DNA of 37,914 nt from Sphingomonadaceae bacterium (GCA_947476425.1 CANJQJ010000029.1:1-37914); one strand, 5' to 3'. Positions 14,071 to 22,751 are shown, numbered from the stretch's first letter. Translations and numbers: made by a program. Notes: a model not told the origin generated them from the letters alone.

Positions 14071-16787
14071 CAGGTCTCGCTCGTTTCCGTGGCGGCTGCT
14101 TCGCCTTCTTCCTCGTCGCTTTCCTCGATCCGGGCGGTCGAGACGACATGTTCATCATCCGCCACGCGGAAGATCATCACGCCCTGCGTGTTTCGTCCTG
14201 CGATGCGGATCTGGGAGACATCGGTGCGGATCACCTTGGCCTGATCGGTCACGAGCATGAGATGCTCCGCCGGGGTGACCGGGAAGGACGCGATGACATT
14301 GCCGTTGCGCGCTGAAGTCTCGATGTTGGTGATACCCTGGCCGCCACGGTTGGTGCGGCGATATTCGAAGGCGCTGGTCCGCTTGCCATAGCCGTTGACG
14401 GTGACCGTGAGGATGAACTGCTCGGCATCGGCAAACTCGGTCATGCGTTCCGGCGAAAGCGTGATCTCGCGCTCGCCTTCCTTCCACGGCGCAGCCTTGA
14501 GATAGGCTTCGCGTTCCTGCGGCGTCGCGTCGAATCCCTTGAGGATCGAGAGCGAGATGACCTCGTCGCCATCCTTGAGGGTGATACCGCGAACGCCGGT
14601 CGACGTGCGGCTCTGGAACTCGCGGACTGCGGTAGCCTCGAAGCGGATCGCCTTGCCCTGTCGCGTGGCAAGCAGAACATCGTCATCCTCGGTGAGAAGC
14701 GCGACGCCGATCAGGCGATCGGTCGCGTCCTCGTCGAAGCGCATCGCGAACTTGCCGTTGGAAGGCACGTTGGCGAAGGCGTCCATCGAATTGCGACGGA
14801 CATTGCCGTGCGCGGTGACGAAGACGACGTGGAGGTTGGCCCATTCAGCCTCGTCCTCGGGGAGCGGCAGCACGGTCGAGATCTTCTCGCCCTCGGCAAG
14901 CGGAAGAAGGTTGATCATCGGCCGGCCGCGTGCCTGCGGGGCGCCTTCGGGCAGGCGCCAGACCTTCTTGCGATAGACCTTGCCGTGGTTCGAGAAGAAC
15001 AGCACCGGCGTATGCGTCGACGTGACGAAGAGCTCCGTAACGGCATCCTCGTCCTTGGTAGCCATGCCGGAACGGCCCTTGCCACCTCGCTTCTGGGCGC
15101 GAAAGGCATCGAGCGGGGTGCGCTTGATGTAGCCGCCGAGCGTGACGGTGACGACCATGTCGGTGCGCTCGATCAGATCCTCGTCGTCGATCTCGTCGCC
15201 TGCAGCGGCGATGGTGGTCCGACGCGGCGTGACGAATTCACGCTCGATAGCCTGGAATTCCTCGATCATCACCTCGTAGAGGCGGACCCGGTTCGACAGG
15301 ATCTCGAGCAGTTCGGCGATCGAGGCGGCGAGCTTGGCGAGTTCATCGCCAATCTCGTCGCGGCCGAGCGCGGTGAGCCGGTGGAGGCGCAGGTCGAGGA
15401 TCGCGCGGACCTGAGTATCGGAAAGCCGGTACGTTTCGCCCTCGACCTCGGTGTCGACCGCTTCCACCAACGCGATGTAGGAGCGGATCTGGGAAATCGG
15501 CCATTCGCGCGAGATCAGCGCAGCACGTGCCTCGGCCGGGCTTCCGGAACCGCGGATGATACGGACGACCTCATCGAGATTCGTGACCGCGATTACGAGG
15601 CCGAGCAAGATATGCGCCCGCTCGCGCGCCTTGAGCAGCTCGAACTTCGAGCGGCGGGTAATCACTTCCTCGCGGAACTTGACGAAAGCCTCGACGATGT
15701 CGCGCAGTGTCAGCGTCTCGGGGCGGCCGCCCCTGATCGCGAGCATGTTGGCGGGGAAGCTCGACTGCGCGGGCGTATGGCGCCAGAGCTGGTTGAGCAC
15801 GACCTCAGGGGTCGCGTCACGCTTCAGCTCGATCACGATGCGCACGCCATGGCGGCTGGATTCGTCGCGAATGTCGGACACGCCTTCGATCCGCTTTTCC
15901 TTGGCGGCTTCCGCGATCTTCTCGACAAGGCCGTTCTTGCCGACCTGATAGGGGATTTCGGTGAGCACGATCGAGCGGCGCTCGCCACGGCCCTCTTCGA
16001 CGATGTGGCGCGATCGCATGATGATCGAGCCCTTGCCGGTGTGGTACGCATTGCGCGCGCCGCCCTGGCCCAGGATGATCGCACCGGTCGGGAAATCGGG
16101 AGCGGGAACGATCTCGATAAGCTCGTCGATCGTGATTGCTGGATTGGCGATGTACGCCTTGCAGGCGAGGATAACCTCGCCGAGATTGTGCGGCGGGATG
16201 TTCGTCGCCATGCCGACCGCGATGCCGCCGGCACCATTGACGAGAAGGTTGGGGAAGCGCGCTGGGAGGACCTGGGGTTCCTGGCGCGAACCATCATAAT
16301 TGGGAACGAAGTTGACCGTATCCTTGTCGAGATCCTCGATCAGCGCCATCGCGACCTTGGCGAGGCGCGCCTCGGTGTATCGCATCGAGGCGGGCGGATC
16401 GGGATCCATCGAACCGAAGTTGCCCTGGCCATCGATCAGGGGCACGCGCATCGCCCAATCCTGGGCCATGCGGGCGAGTGCATCGTAGATCGAGCTATCG
16501 CCATGCGGATGGTAGTTGCCCATCACGTCGCCGACGATCTTGGCGGACTTGCGGTAGGGCCGGCCCGGGACGAAGCCGCCTTCCTGGCTGGCAAAGATGA
16601 TGCGGCGATGGACCGGCTTGAGGCCGTCGCGGACATCGGGCAACGCACGCGCCACGATCACCGACATGGCATAATCGAGGTAGCTCGACTTCATCTCATC
16701 GACGATCGAGACTGGAGAAATGTCGTTGTTTTCGATTGTGGGCGGCGTGGTGGCCAAGGTCGGTCCTGTCTGCTTGCGAAGGGTCAT
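14070..16787 (-). CDS. gyrA: DNA gyrase subunit A
   Basis: A full-length 905-residue GyrA. The breakage-reunion domain carries the active-site tyrosine Y137 in ASMRYTEARL, and the quinolone region reads HGDSSIYDAL, with S98 and D102 at the positions of E. coli Ser83 and Asp87, so no common resistance change is present; the next residue is Ser rather than Ala. The GyrA box QKRGGKG at 565-571 defines it as gyrase rather than topoisomerase IV ParC, and six-bladed C-terminal repeats follow. The acidic tail (EESDEEEGEAAATE) is typical. The enzyme introduces negative supercoils with GyrB, whose gene is not in the window. A 26-bp alternating purine-pyrimidine tract lies 61-86 bases upstream. The stop overlaps the downstream membrane gene. 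Confidence 0.98.
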   Translation of the reverse strand: MTLRKQTGPTLATTPPTIENNDISPVSIVDEMKSSYLDYAMSVIVARALPDVRDGLKPVHRRIIFASQEGGFVPGRPYRKSAKIVGDVMGNYHPHGDSSIYDALARMAQDWAMRVPLIDGQGNFGSMDPDPPASMRYTEARLAKVAMALIEDLDKDTVNFVPNYDGSRQEPQVLPARFPNLLVNGAGGIAVGMATNIPPHNLGEVILACKAYIANPAITIDELIEIVPAPDFPTGAIILGQGGARNAYHTGKGSIIMRSRHIVEEGRGERRSIVLTEIPYQVGKNGLVEKIAEAAKEKRIEGVSDIRDESSRHGVRIVIELKRDATPEVVLNQLWRHTPAQSSFPANMLAIRGGRPETLTLRDIVEAFVKFREEVITRRSKFELLKARERAHILLGLVIAVTNLDEVVRIIRGSGSPAEARAALISREWPISQIRSYIALVEAVDTEVEGETYRLSDTQVRAILDLRLHRLTALGRDEIGDELAKLAASIAELLEILSNRVRLYEVMIEEFQAIEREFVTPRRTTIAAAGDEIDDEDLIERTDMVVTVTLGGYIKRTPLDAFRAQKRGGKGRSGMATKDEDAVTELFVTSTHTPVLFFSNHGKVYRKKVWRLPEGAPQARGRPMINLLPLAEGEKISTVLPLPEDEAEWANLHVVFVTAHGNVRRNSMDAFANVPSNGKFAMRFDEDATDRLIGVALLTEDDDVLLATRQGKAIRFEATAVREFQSRTSTGVRGITLKDGDEVISLSILKGFDATPQEREAYLKAAPWKEGEREITLSPERMTEFADAEQFILTVTVNGYGKRTSAFEYRRTNRGGQGITNIETSARNGNVIASFPVTPAEHLMLVTDQAKVIRTDVSQIRIAGRNTQGVMIFRVADDEHVVSTARIEESDEEEGEAAATETSET

Positions 16788-17001
16788 CCGTCGCCTTTGC
16801 GGCGCTCTCGGAACGCCCTAGCCGACCCCGCGCCAAAGCGCCACCCCTACGCGCGCGTACACGCGTGCGTGCGAGAAGAAGGAACTGAGACGCGGTTGGA
16901 GCGAGTCGTTTTGTTCACGAGGACCGGAAGATCTTCCCGCTGCAGAGCCGAATTTGATCGTGGGAAAATTCGCGGCGTCTACGTGGCGACGGAAAGGGCC
17001 G
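16788..17001. other. gyrA upstream region
   Basis: These 214 bases separate the end of the LtaS-like gene from gyrA, both minus strand, and should contain the gyrA promoter. AAGG about 6 bases before the ATG is a weak ribosome binding site. I see no confident -35/-10 pair. The notable content is the alternating purine-pyrimidine tract at 16848-16873. Confidence 0.5.
16848..16873. promoter_or_regulatory. 26-bp alternating purine-pyrimidine (Z-DNA-prone) tract upstream of gyrA
   Basis: Every base from 16848 to 16873 alternates pyrimidine and purine without a break, mostly CG and CA/TG steps, starting TACGCGCGCGTACACG. It includes the 12-bp palindrome TACGCGCGCGTA (16848-16859). Such tracts convert to Z-DNA under negative supercoiling. 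The position, 61-86 bases before the gyrA ATG, would suit supercoiling-sensitive control, but that function is inference. Confidence 0.6.
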
Positions 17002-18852
17002 CTATCGATGGAGCAATGTCTGGCGACCGAGCAATGTCTGGCGCTGCCAGTCGTCAATGTCATGGGTCAGCCGACAGGATCTCGCACGATAATCGGAACC
17101 GCAATCCTGATAGGCCAGATAGTTTGACGGCATATACAGGCCGGCCGCGTCGTGGGCCGTGTAGGCGCTGATCAGCGTCGGGATCAGGGTAGTGGGGATG
17201 GGGGCATTGAAGGGACCCGCAAGCCGTGTGGTGCCCGATCCGAACAGGTGAAAAAATGTGATGTTGTTGTTCCTTCCCCTGCGAAATCGGGAGAAGGATT
17301 TCATTTCCGTGTCGTCAGCGAGGCCACCGGCGATGGAATAAAGTCCATCGGTGAACGACCATGGCTGGTGATCGCCATAGGCAAGCAGGATGTAGGGGCG
17401 GCCAGTCGTCCGTTCGACAGCCTTGAGTTGGTTCAATATCATCTCCAGGCTGGCCGAGGTTGAGCGGGCCCGCAGCAGATATTCATTGAGCGCGCAATTC
17501 TCGGCGAAGCTTGCCATTCCCTGGAACCGGTTCGCGAACTCGCCATCGCGCTTGAAGTGGACGCACGGGTGAGGCCCATGATTCTCCACAGTGCTCAGAA
17601 ATAGGAACATCGGACGAGAGTTCGGATGAAAAGCACCGTGATCGATCACCGATCGCATGATGGTCCGATCCGATTCGGACCAATCGTCCGGAAGTCCGAG
17701 CGTCTTGGCCTCGAAGAAGTTGCGAAATCCGTAATGCCGAAATGCCTGTGCCACTCCGAAGAAGTTGCCATCCGCCGTATAATAAGCGGATGTCAGGTAT
17801 CCCAAGTCCGCCAGGAAGCGCGGGAGGGCCATTCTGACGCGCGGCGCAATAGTCTGGTGCGCGTAGAAGCCGTCATATCCAAAGCCTCTGGAGTCGGCAC
17901 CGGTCAATACTTCGAATTCGGTGACCCATGAGCCGCCGCCGACCACGTTCACGCGGAGCGGGCCGAGCGCATGGGTATCGGGCCCACGCGACCACAGGGG
18001 GAGTATGGCGGGTTTTTCGAGGCGAAAGATGCCATTTGGATCGAAGGATGATTCAGCGTGGAAAAGAACGATATTGGGGAGCTTCCCAGATACGCCTGAT
18101 TTCCAATCGACTCTCTTGTCAACGGCTTGCTTGATTTCTTCAGTGGGCAATGGGACCGGATCGCCCGTTTGGGCAAACCCGGAATCGGCATCGCCGGCGG
18201 CGCGTGTGAAGGCCAGATATTCCAGGGGTCCCACCCTGTACGCAAGCGCGACCTGGCCTTGCGCTTCCCACAAATCCAGCACGTTTTCAGGGTAAAGCGT
18301 GGCTAGTCGGTTGCGAATGTCGAGGCCGGCGGCTTGCAAAGAGGAACCGGCCAGTGCCAGGATAAGGGCGAACTCGGCGATCCGAGCTACCAACTGCTTT
18401 CCCGTGGGAAAACCCAAAAATTTGACCAGCAGGATCACGAGGCCGGCGAGGCCAGTGCATATTGCGACGGCCGGAACCAGCAGCGACCCGTGATAACCGA
18501 GCGCCCGAAACAGTGTAATTGGATCATGGAGAGTTGTAGATATATCCATATAAGTAATCGGTAATCCCACCGCGCCGATTTTCAATTTGCTCGCTTTGCG
18601 CGCCGCGTAGAGCAGTAAGGCGCCCAAAACGGGCGCTAACAGGAATAAGCGAGAAGGCAGCAGGGCCAAAAAGAATAGAGAGAAGATGATTGCCGACAGG
18701 AGGTTTCCCTTGAGGAGAAAAAACTCCCTCACGTCATGGTTGGTCGCGGCAAGCAGCAGCAGGCTAAGACCTGCGAGTACCGCGATGACCCTGAGCATGC
18801 CGGCGCGCGCCATTATGTTCCGCCCTGCCAATCGAATTCGATGAATAGTCAC
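17002..18852 (-). CDS. LtaS/OpgB-like membrane phosphotransferase (alkaline phosphatase superfamily)
   Basis: A 616-residue protein with about five N-terminal membrane segments (residues 15-175) and a periplasmic sulfatase-fold domain from about 250. Metal and catalytic landmarks are present: NIVLFHAESSF holds the metal-binding glutamate, GGGSWVTEFEVLTG places S308 where LtaS has its threonine nucleophile, SRPMFLFLSTVENHGPH precedes the substrate region, and AYGDHQPW gives D494 and H495. Relatives transfer phosphoglycerol or phosphoethanolamine from phospholipids to glucans, lipids or polyglycerolphosphate. The GTG start is supported by AGGAA 7 bases upstream and overlaps the stop of the acyltransferase gene (GTGA). 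The C-terminus has a duplicated RQTLL from a 15-base tandem repeat. Substrate unknown; envelope glycan decoration is likely. Confidence 0.8.
   Translation of the reverse strand: MTIHRIRLAGRNIMARAGMLRVIAVLAGLSLLLLAATNHDVREFFLLKGNLLSAIIFSLFFLALLPSRLFLLAPVLGALLLYAARKASKLKIGAVGLPITYMDISTTLHDPITLFRALGYHGSLLVPAVAICTGLAGLVILLVKFLGFPTGKQLVARIAEFALILALAGSSLQAAGLDIRNRLATLYPENVLDLWEAQGQVALAYRVGPLEYLAFTRAAGDADSGFAQTGDPVPLPTEEIKQAVDKRVDWKSGVSGKLPNIVLFHAESSFDPNGIFRLEKPAILPLWSRGPDTHALGPLRVNVVGGGSWVTEFEVLTGADSRGFGYDGFYAHQTIAPRVRMALPRFLADLGYLTSAYYTADGNFFGVAQAFRHYGFRNFFEAKTLGLPDDWSESDRTIMRSVIDHGAFHPNSRPMFLFLSTVENHGPHPCVHFKRDGEFANRFQGMASFAENCALNEYLLRARSTSASLEMILNQLKAVERTTGRPYILLAYGDHQPWSFTDGLYSIAGGLADDTEMKSFSRFRRGRNNNITFFHLFGSGTTRLAGPFNAPIPTTLIPTLISAYTAHDAAGLYMPSNYLAYQDCGSDYRARSCRLTHDIDDWQRQTLLGRQTLLHR
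17011..17043. repeat. 15-base direct repeat with 18-base period
   Basis: GAGCAATGTCTGGCG occurs at 17011-17025 and again at 17029-17043. It lies in the last codons of the LtaS-like gene and gives the protein end RQTLLGRQTLLHR. The period of 18 keeps the frame, consistent with slipped-strand duplication of six codons. Confidence 0.85.
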
Positions 18853-20036
18853 ACAATGGTTCCTGAGCGCTGATTGCTTGTCCTGATTGGCCTATATTGG
18901 AAACGTTCGCGATATCGGTTGATCGGAGTTTCCATCCATCGCCAGGATATCGACGCGGCCGCCAGCGTCGCGGAGTAGACAAGTGCGAATATCAGCAATT
19001 TATATGCGGTGAGACCGGCAAATCCCAGGTTCGTCAGCGTCTTCACCACGATCGCCAGGATGAACAGGTGGTAGACGTAGATCCCGTAGCTGATACGGCC
19101 GATATATTGGAGCCCAGGTGCACCGAACAAGGCGCCGGCCCGACCATGCAGCCCACGACTAACATTGACCACGAGCAGCACCAGCAAGGCGGTCCTGCAT
19201 AGATGGGCGATCAGTGCGGCATATCCCGACGGTATCTCGCCGGCGCGGACCTGAACCATGTCTGCGAATAGGAGCAATACCAGCAGCGGTATGGCCAGCC
19301 AGTTGAATCGGCGCAGGTCGATACCGTGCGATTGGGCCAGCGCCGCAAGTCCGCCGATCGCCAAGGAGTAGAGATATGCAATGCCCGCCGCCGCGATCAC
19401 GACTGAAGGTATCGCATTGCCCGGTATCCAGGCGTAAGCGCCGATCAGCATGACCGAGCCGAATGCCCAGCCTAGCAGGCGTCGCGGCAGTAGAAATATG
19501 AACAGGGGCCAGATCAGATAAAACTGCTCCTGAACGATCAGTGACCACAGATGACCCGCCGAAGATGTTTGCGGAGCGTGGGGATAGAGCGCGTAATAGA
19601 GATTGGTGCCGAACAGCGCATGCCAGGGAAGCTCGTGGCGGATATATGGCAGATTGAGCGCCGCCGCCACGAACAAGCCCAGATAAAGCGGCGGGAGTAA
19701 GCGGAACGCACGCCTGCTGTAGAAGCCGAGCAACGGCTTCTTCAGCGTGTCACGAGCCATCGTCCGCCGTTCGGCCGTTGTGAGCAGCTGGCTGGTGATC
19801 AGGAACGCGCCGAGCACGAAGAACATATAGACGGCCGACATGCCCATTTCGGTTGTCAGCGAAAAGCGGCCCAAATAATAGTCGGGCACGCAATGCGCCA
19901 GAACCACCGTCGTGATCCCTATGCCGCGCAAACTGTCGATCTGTCCACGATGCCGTGCGGTAACGTCTGTGACCGCAGCGCCTCCAACGTCTCGCGGATC
20001 GGCAGGCTTCGAGCGTGCATTGCGGAGATGTTCCAT
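18849..20036 (-). CDS. Acyltransferase 3 (OafA/YrhL-type) membrane protein
   Basis: A 395-residue polytopic protein with about ten membrane segments. The signature RGQIDSLRGIGITTVVLAHC at residues 30-49 contains the R-G and H48 of the acyltransferase-3 family, and MSAVYMFFVLGAFLITSQLL matches its FFxxSGFLI motif with Leu for Ser. The family O-acylates sugars of lipopolysaccharide, exopolysaccharide, peptidoglycan, glucans or glycolipids, using cytoplasmic acyl-CoA. The C-terminal part (SYGIYVYHLFIL, then the KLLIFALVYSATLAAASISWRW end) is also typical. It overlaps the LtaS-like gene by four bases, implying both act on the same envelope glycan. No attached SGNH domain. Start at ATG 20036 is plausible with GGATAAG upstream. 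Confidence 0.88.
   Translation of the reverse strand: MEHLRNARSKPADPRDVGGAAVTDVTARHRGQIDSLRGIGITTVVLAHCVPDYYLGRFSLTTEMGMSAVYMFFVLGAFLITSQLLTTAERRTMARDTLKKPLLGFYSRRAFRLLPPLYLGLFVAAALNLPYIRHELPWHALFGTNLYYALYPHAPQTSSAGHLWSLIVQEQFYLIWPLFIFLLPRRLLGWAFGSVMLIGAYAWIPGNAIPSVVIAAAGIAYLYSLAIGGLAALAQSHGIDLRRFNWLAIPLLVLLLFADMVQVRAGEIPSGYAALIAHLCRTALLVLLVVNVSRGLHGRAGALFGAPGLQYIGRISYGIYVYHLFILAIVVKTLTNLGFAGLTAYKLLIFALVYSATLAAASISWRWMETPINRYRERFQYRPIRTSNQRSGTIV
18860..18864 (-). promoter_or_regulatory. Ribosome binding site supporting a GTG start
   Basis: AGGAA on the minus strand lies 7 bases before the GTG at 18852 and supports that codon over the internal ATG at 18813 as start of the LtaS-like protein. 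Confidence 0.55.
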
Positions 20037-20075
20037 GTCGAGGACTTATCCGAACGCAATCAGAAGTCCAACTGA

Positions 20076-20687
20076 TCAACCCCGGCGAAAAGCGACCATG
20101 ATGTTGTTTGCCGGCATTTCGTAGATTGCATCCAGGAGCAAACTCTCGCCTTTTGCCAGTTTGGCCACGTCTTCCAGCCGGCGGAGTCCCCAGTCGGTAT
20201 TGCGCCTCTTCAGATCCTCGTCAAAGGCCAGGTTGCTCGGTGCGGTTTCAATACCAACGCGAATATAAGGGCCATAGAGAACAAGGGGTGCGCCTGGCGG
20301 AAGCAGCTTTCCGCTATTCTTCATCAGGCCGATGGTCGCCTCCCACGGACTGATATGAACCATGTTGATGCAAAGGATCGCGTCGGCCGTGGTAATGGGC
20401 CAGTCTGACGAAGTGGCGTCGACTGCGATTGGTGGGCGGATGTTGGCGAGGCCGTCGTGTTCAATCCACGCGGCGATCGATGCTCGCGCGGAGGTCATCG
20501 GGTCTGAGGGCTGCCAGTCGAGCGCCGGAAGGTGGCGCGCGAAGTAGGCGACGTGCTCGCCGGTGCCGCTGGCGACCTCGAGGACGAGGCCGTTTGACGG
20601 CAAAACGCCGCGCAGGATTTCGAGGATGGGAGCTTGATTGCGGAGCGCGGCGGGGGCGCTGCGGCGCATGTCGGGCGGAGTTGTCAT
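20076..20687 (-). CDS. DUF938 family, S-adenosylmethionine-dependent methyltransferase-like
   Basis: A 203-residue protein of the DUF938 family. The Rossmann-like methyltransferase core is seen in GLVLEVASGTGEHVAYFARHLP (motif I, residues 33-54), LDWQPSDP after strand 2, a strand ADAILCINMVHISPWEAT near 120-137, and the GAPLVLYGPYIRVG strand. Substrate and reaction are unknown. The start at ATG 20687 gives the usual N-terminus (RRSAPAALRNQAPILEIL). It lies between the tadC end and the acyltransferase, same strand; a hairpin upstream separates it from the pilus operon, and 39 bases separate it from the acyltransferase gene, so it may head the small unit with the envelope genes. Confidence 0.85.
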   Translation of the reverse strand: MTTPPDMRRSAPAALRNQAPILEILRGVLPSNGLVLEVASGTGEHVAYFARHLPALDWQPSDPMTSARASIAAWIEHDGLANIRPPIAVDATSSDWPITTADAILCINMVHISPWEATIGLMKNSGKLLPPGAPLVLYGPYIRVGIETAPSNLAFDEDLKRRNTDWGLRRLEDVAKLAKGESLLLDAIYEMPANNIMVAFRRG

Positions 20688-20746
20688 GGCACTTGATAGG
20701 CCGCTTGTCCCGGACTTGTCGAACGAGCCTCAGCGCAGGAGGCGGG

Positions 20747-20766
20747 ATCCCCGCTTTCGCGGGGAT
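20747..20766. terminator. Hairpin just after tadC
   Basis: ATCCCCGCTTTCGCGGGGAT forms a perfect 8-bp stem with a TTTC loop. On the minus strand it starts 8 bases after the tadC stop, so it may end the pilus operon. No T-run follows, and the core resembles the hairpin at 35275-35302, suggesting both belong to one dispersed repeat family. Confidence 0.55.
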
Positions 20767-20774
20767 GGCCCTTC

Positions 20775-21767
20775 CTATTTCCCGACGAAGTTGTCGGAGA
20801 TCGAGCAGGCTGCCGGGCCGAGAATGACGACGAACAGCACGGGCAGGATGAACAGGATCAGCGGAACGGTCATGATCGCTGGCAGTCGTGCGGCCTTTTC
20901 TTCGGCGCGCATCATGCGTTCGTGGCGAAATTCGGCGGAAAGCACACGCAGCGCGCTGGCCAGTGGGGTTCCGTATTTCTCGGTCTGGATCATCGTGGTC
21001 ACGACGCCGCGGATTGAGTCGAGCTTCACGCGCCGCGCGAAATTCTCGAAGGCCTGGCGGCGATCGGTGAGGAAGCCGAGCTCGATCGCGGTGAGCGCGC
21101 ATTCGTCGCCCAGTTCCGGATAGGCGCGTCCAAGCTCCTTGGCGACGCGGTGGAAGGCTGCGTCGACGGTCAGGCCGGCCTCGGCGCAGATCACCAGCAG
21201 ATCAAGCGCATCGGGCAGGCCCTTGCGGATCGCTGAGGAGCGCTTGCTGATCTTGTTGGAGAGATAGATGTCGGGCGCCTTGTAGCTGACCAGCAGCGCG
21301 CAGGCGACGACCATGTAGCGCTTGAATGGCGACCAGAGCGGGAACCAGTCGAGCACATAAACGCCGAGGATCACGACGCCGCCGATCACGATCGGCATCA
21401 CCATCCGGAAAAAGATGACTGCGACTGCCGCGTCCTTCGAGCGGATGCCGGCCTGGAGCAATGCGGTCTGTGCCTGCTGTAGCTGGCTGTCCTGGAGAAC
21501 CTTCAGCTTGTTCAGCAGGCTGCGCATGCGATCGGTGTTGACGTTGGTCGCCGACAGCGAGGCGCGACGCTTGCCGCGGGATGCGGTAATGCCCGCCTTG
21601 AGCTGTTCGCGCCGTTCGTTGAGCGCCTTGACCCTGCGCGCCATCGGATCGCGGACTGTCGTCGCCATGTAGAGTGCGAACAGGAGCGCAAGCACGGCCA
21701 CCGCCGACAGCATTGTCGCGACGGTGTAGACGTGGAAGCCGAGCAGGGTGGGGCCGGTCTGTTCCAT
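20775..21767 (-). CDS. tadC: Tad pilus inner-membrane platform protein TadC
   Basis: A 330-residue type II secretion F-domain protein. An N-terminal membrane segment (HVYTVATMLSAVAVLALLFALYM) is followed by a basic cytoplasmic part, two central membrane segments (residues about 115-160), the F domain with GLPDALDLLVICAEAGLTVDAAFHRVAKELG, and a hydrophobic C-terminus (TVPLILFILPVLFVVILGP). TadC and TadB form the inner-membrane platform on which pilin subunits are added by the TadA/CpaF motor. It starts six bases after the tadB stop and is the last gene of the operon, with a hairpin right behind it. TadD and the minor-pilin genes that often follow are absent. Confidence 0.92.
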   Translation of the reverse strand: MEQTGPTLLGFHVYTVATMLSAVAVLALLFALYMATTVRDPMARRVKALNERREQLKAGITASRGKRRASLSATNVNTDRMRSLLNKLKVLQDSQLQQAQTALLQAGIRSKDAAVAVIFFRMVMPIVIGGVVILGVYVLDWFPLWSPFKRYMVVACALLVSYKAPDIYLSNKISKRSSAIRKGLPDALDLLVICAEAGLTVDAAFHRVAKELGRAYPELGDECALTAIELGFLTDRRQAFENFARRVKLDSIRGVVTTMIQTEKYGTPLASALRVLSAEFRHERMMRAEEKAARLPAIMTVPLILFILPVLFVVILGPAACSISDNFVGK

Positions 21768-21773
21768 GATGCC

Positions 21774-22751
21774 TCAGATCTCGAAGTTGATCATCTGGCG
21801 CATGATGAATGCGCCGATCGACATCCAGATCATCCCGCCAAAGCCAGCGATGATCAGGCGTTCGTCAGTGAAGAATTTGCCCATGTAGACCGGGTTGATG
21901 AACATGATCAGCCCGAATACGACGAAGGGCAGGACGCCGATGATATAGGCCGAGGCCTTGGATTCGGACGACATGGCGTTGATCTTGAGCTTCATCTGCA
22001 TCCGCTTGCGCAGCACCTCGGACAGGTTCGACAGCGTTTCGGCGAGATTGCCGCCAGTTTCGCGCTGGATCGCGAGCGTGATGCAGAAGAACTGGAATTC
22101 GGGAGTGCCTAGGCGATCCGCGGTCTCCTGGAGCGCGACATCCATGGTCTTGCCGATCTTCATCTTGTCGGAGACCGCGCGAAATTCGGTGCCGACCGGA
22201 CCGGGAACCTCGGTCGCGACGACCGAGATCGTCTCGGAAATCGGCAAGCCTGAACGGAGGCCGCGGACGAGCAGCTCGATCGCGTCTGGGAATTTGGTCG
22301 TAAAGGCCTTCACGCGCCGCTTGATGAGCGAATTTATGACCATGTTGGGAAGGCCAAGGCCTACAACGAGCCCACCCAATATGGCGAGCGGTAGCGGCGC
22401 GCCCTTCAACCAGGCTAGTGCACCCGCGATCGAGGCGAGCACGATCGCGGCGATAGCATAGTTGCCGAGTGTCCAGCTCTTGCCCGTCATTGCGATGCGC
22501 TTGCGAAGCAAATCAGGCTTGGGGATGAACTGGAAGAACCATGTATCGAGCCGGGTATCCCGCGCAGCTACCACGCGGCGCATCTGCGCCTCGATATTGA
22601 CTGGCATGCCTACGCCATGGCGACCTTTGAGTGCGTCAAGGCGTCGCGCCTGGAGCTTGGCTTCCCCTGGTGCCGCAACGGCAAAATAGATGAGCACGAT
22701 CATGCCCATCAGCATCACCGTCAACATCATCAGGGGAAAAATGCCGGCCAT
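21774..22751 (-). CDS. tadB: Tad pilus inner-membrane platform protein TadB
   Basis: A 325-residue type II secretion F-domain protein. An N-terminal membrane helix (FPLMMLTVMLMGMIVLIYFAVAA) is followed by a cytoplasmic stretch, a pair of membrane segments around 115-150, the F domain with FPDAIELLVRGLRSGLPISETI and RETGGNLAETLSNLSEVLRKRMQMKLKI, and C-terminal membrane segments. It partners TadC. In standard clusters it follows cpaF, but here it begins two bases after the cpaE stop, with no motor ATPase gene or remnant between them. Confidence 0.92.
   Translation of the reverse strand: MAGIFPLMMLTVMLMGMIVLIYFAVAAPGEAKLQARRLDALKGRHGVGMPVNIEAQMRRVVAARDTRLDTWFFQFIPKPDLLRKRIAMTGKSWTLGNYAIAAIVLASIAGALAWLKGAPLPLAILGGLVVGLGLPNMVINSLIKRRVKAFTTKFPDAIELLVRGLRSGLPISETISVVATEVPGPVGTEFRAVSDKMKIGKTMDVALQETADRLGTPEFQFFCITLAIQRETGGNLAETLSNLSEVLRKRMQMKLKINAMSSESKASAYIIGVLPFVVFGLIMFINPVYMGKFFTDERLIIAGFGGMIWMSIGAFIMRQMINFEI

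Noticed and set aside
15990-16520. Possible quinolone-resistance change in gyrA
   Set aside because: The residues at the E. coli 83 and 87 positions are Ser and Asp, the susceptible state. Ser at position 84 is a neighbouring natural variation with no clear resistance meaning.
14808-17171. 787-residue open frame on the plus strand across gyrA
   Set aside because: It runs antisense to a certain gyrA, has an Arg/Asp/His-rich composition without motifs, and is a typical high-GC shadow frame.
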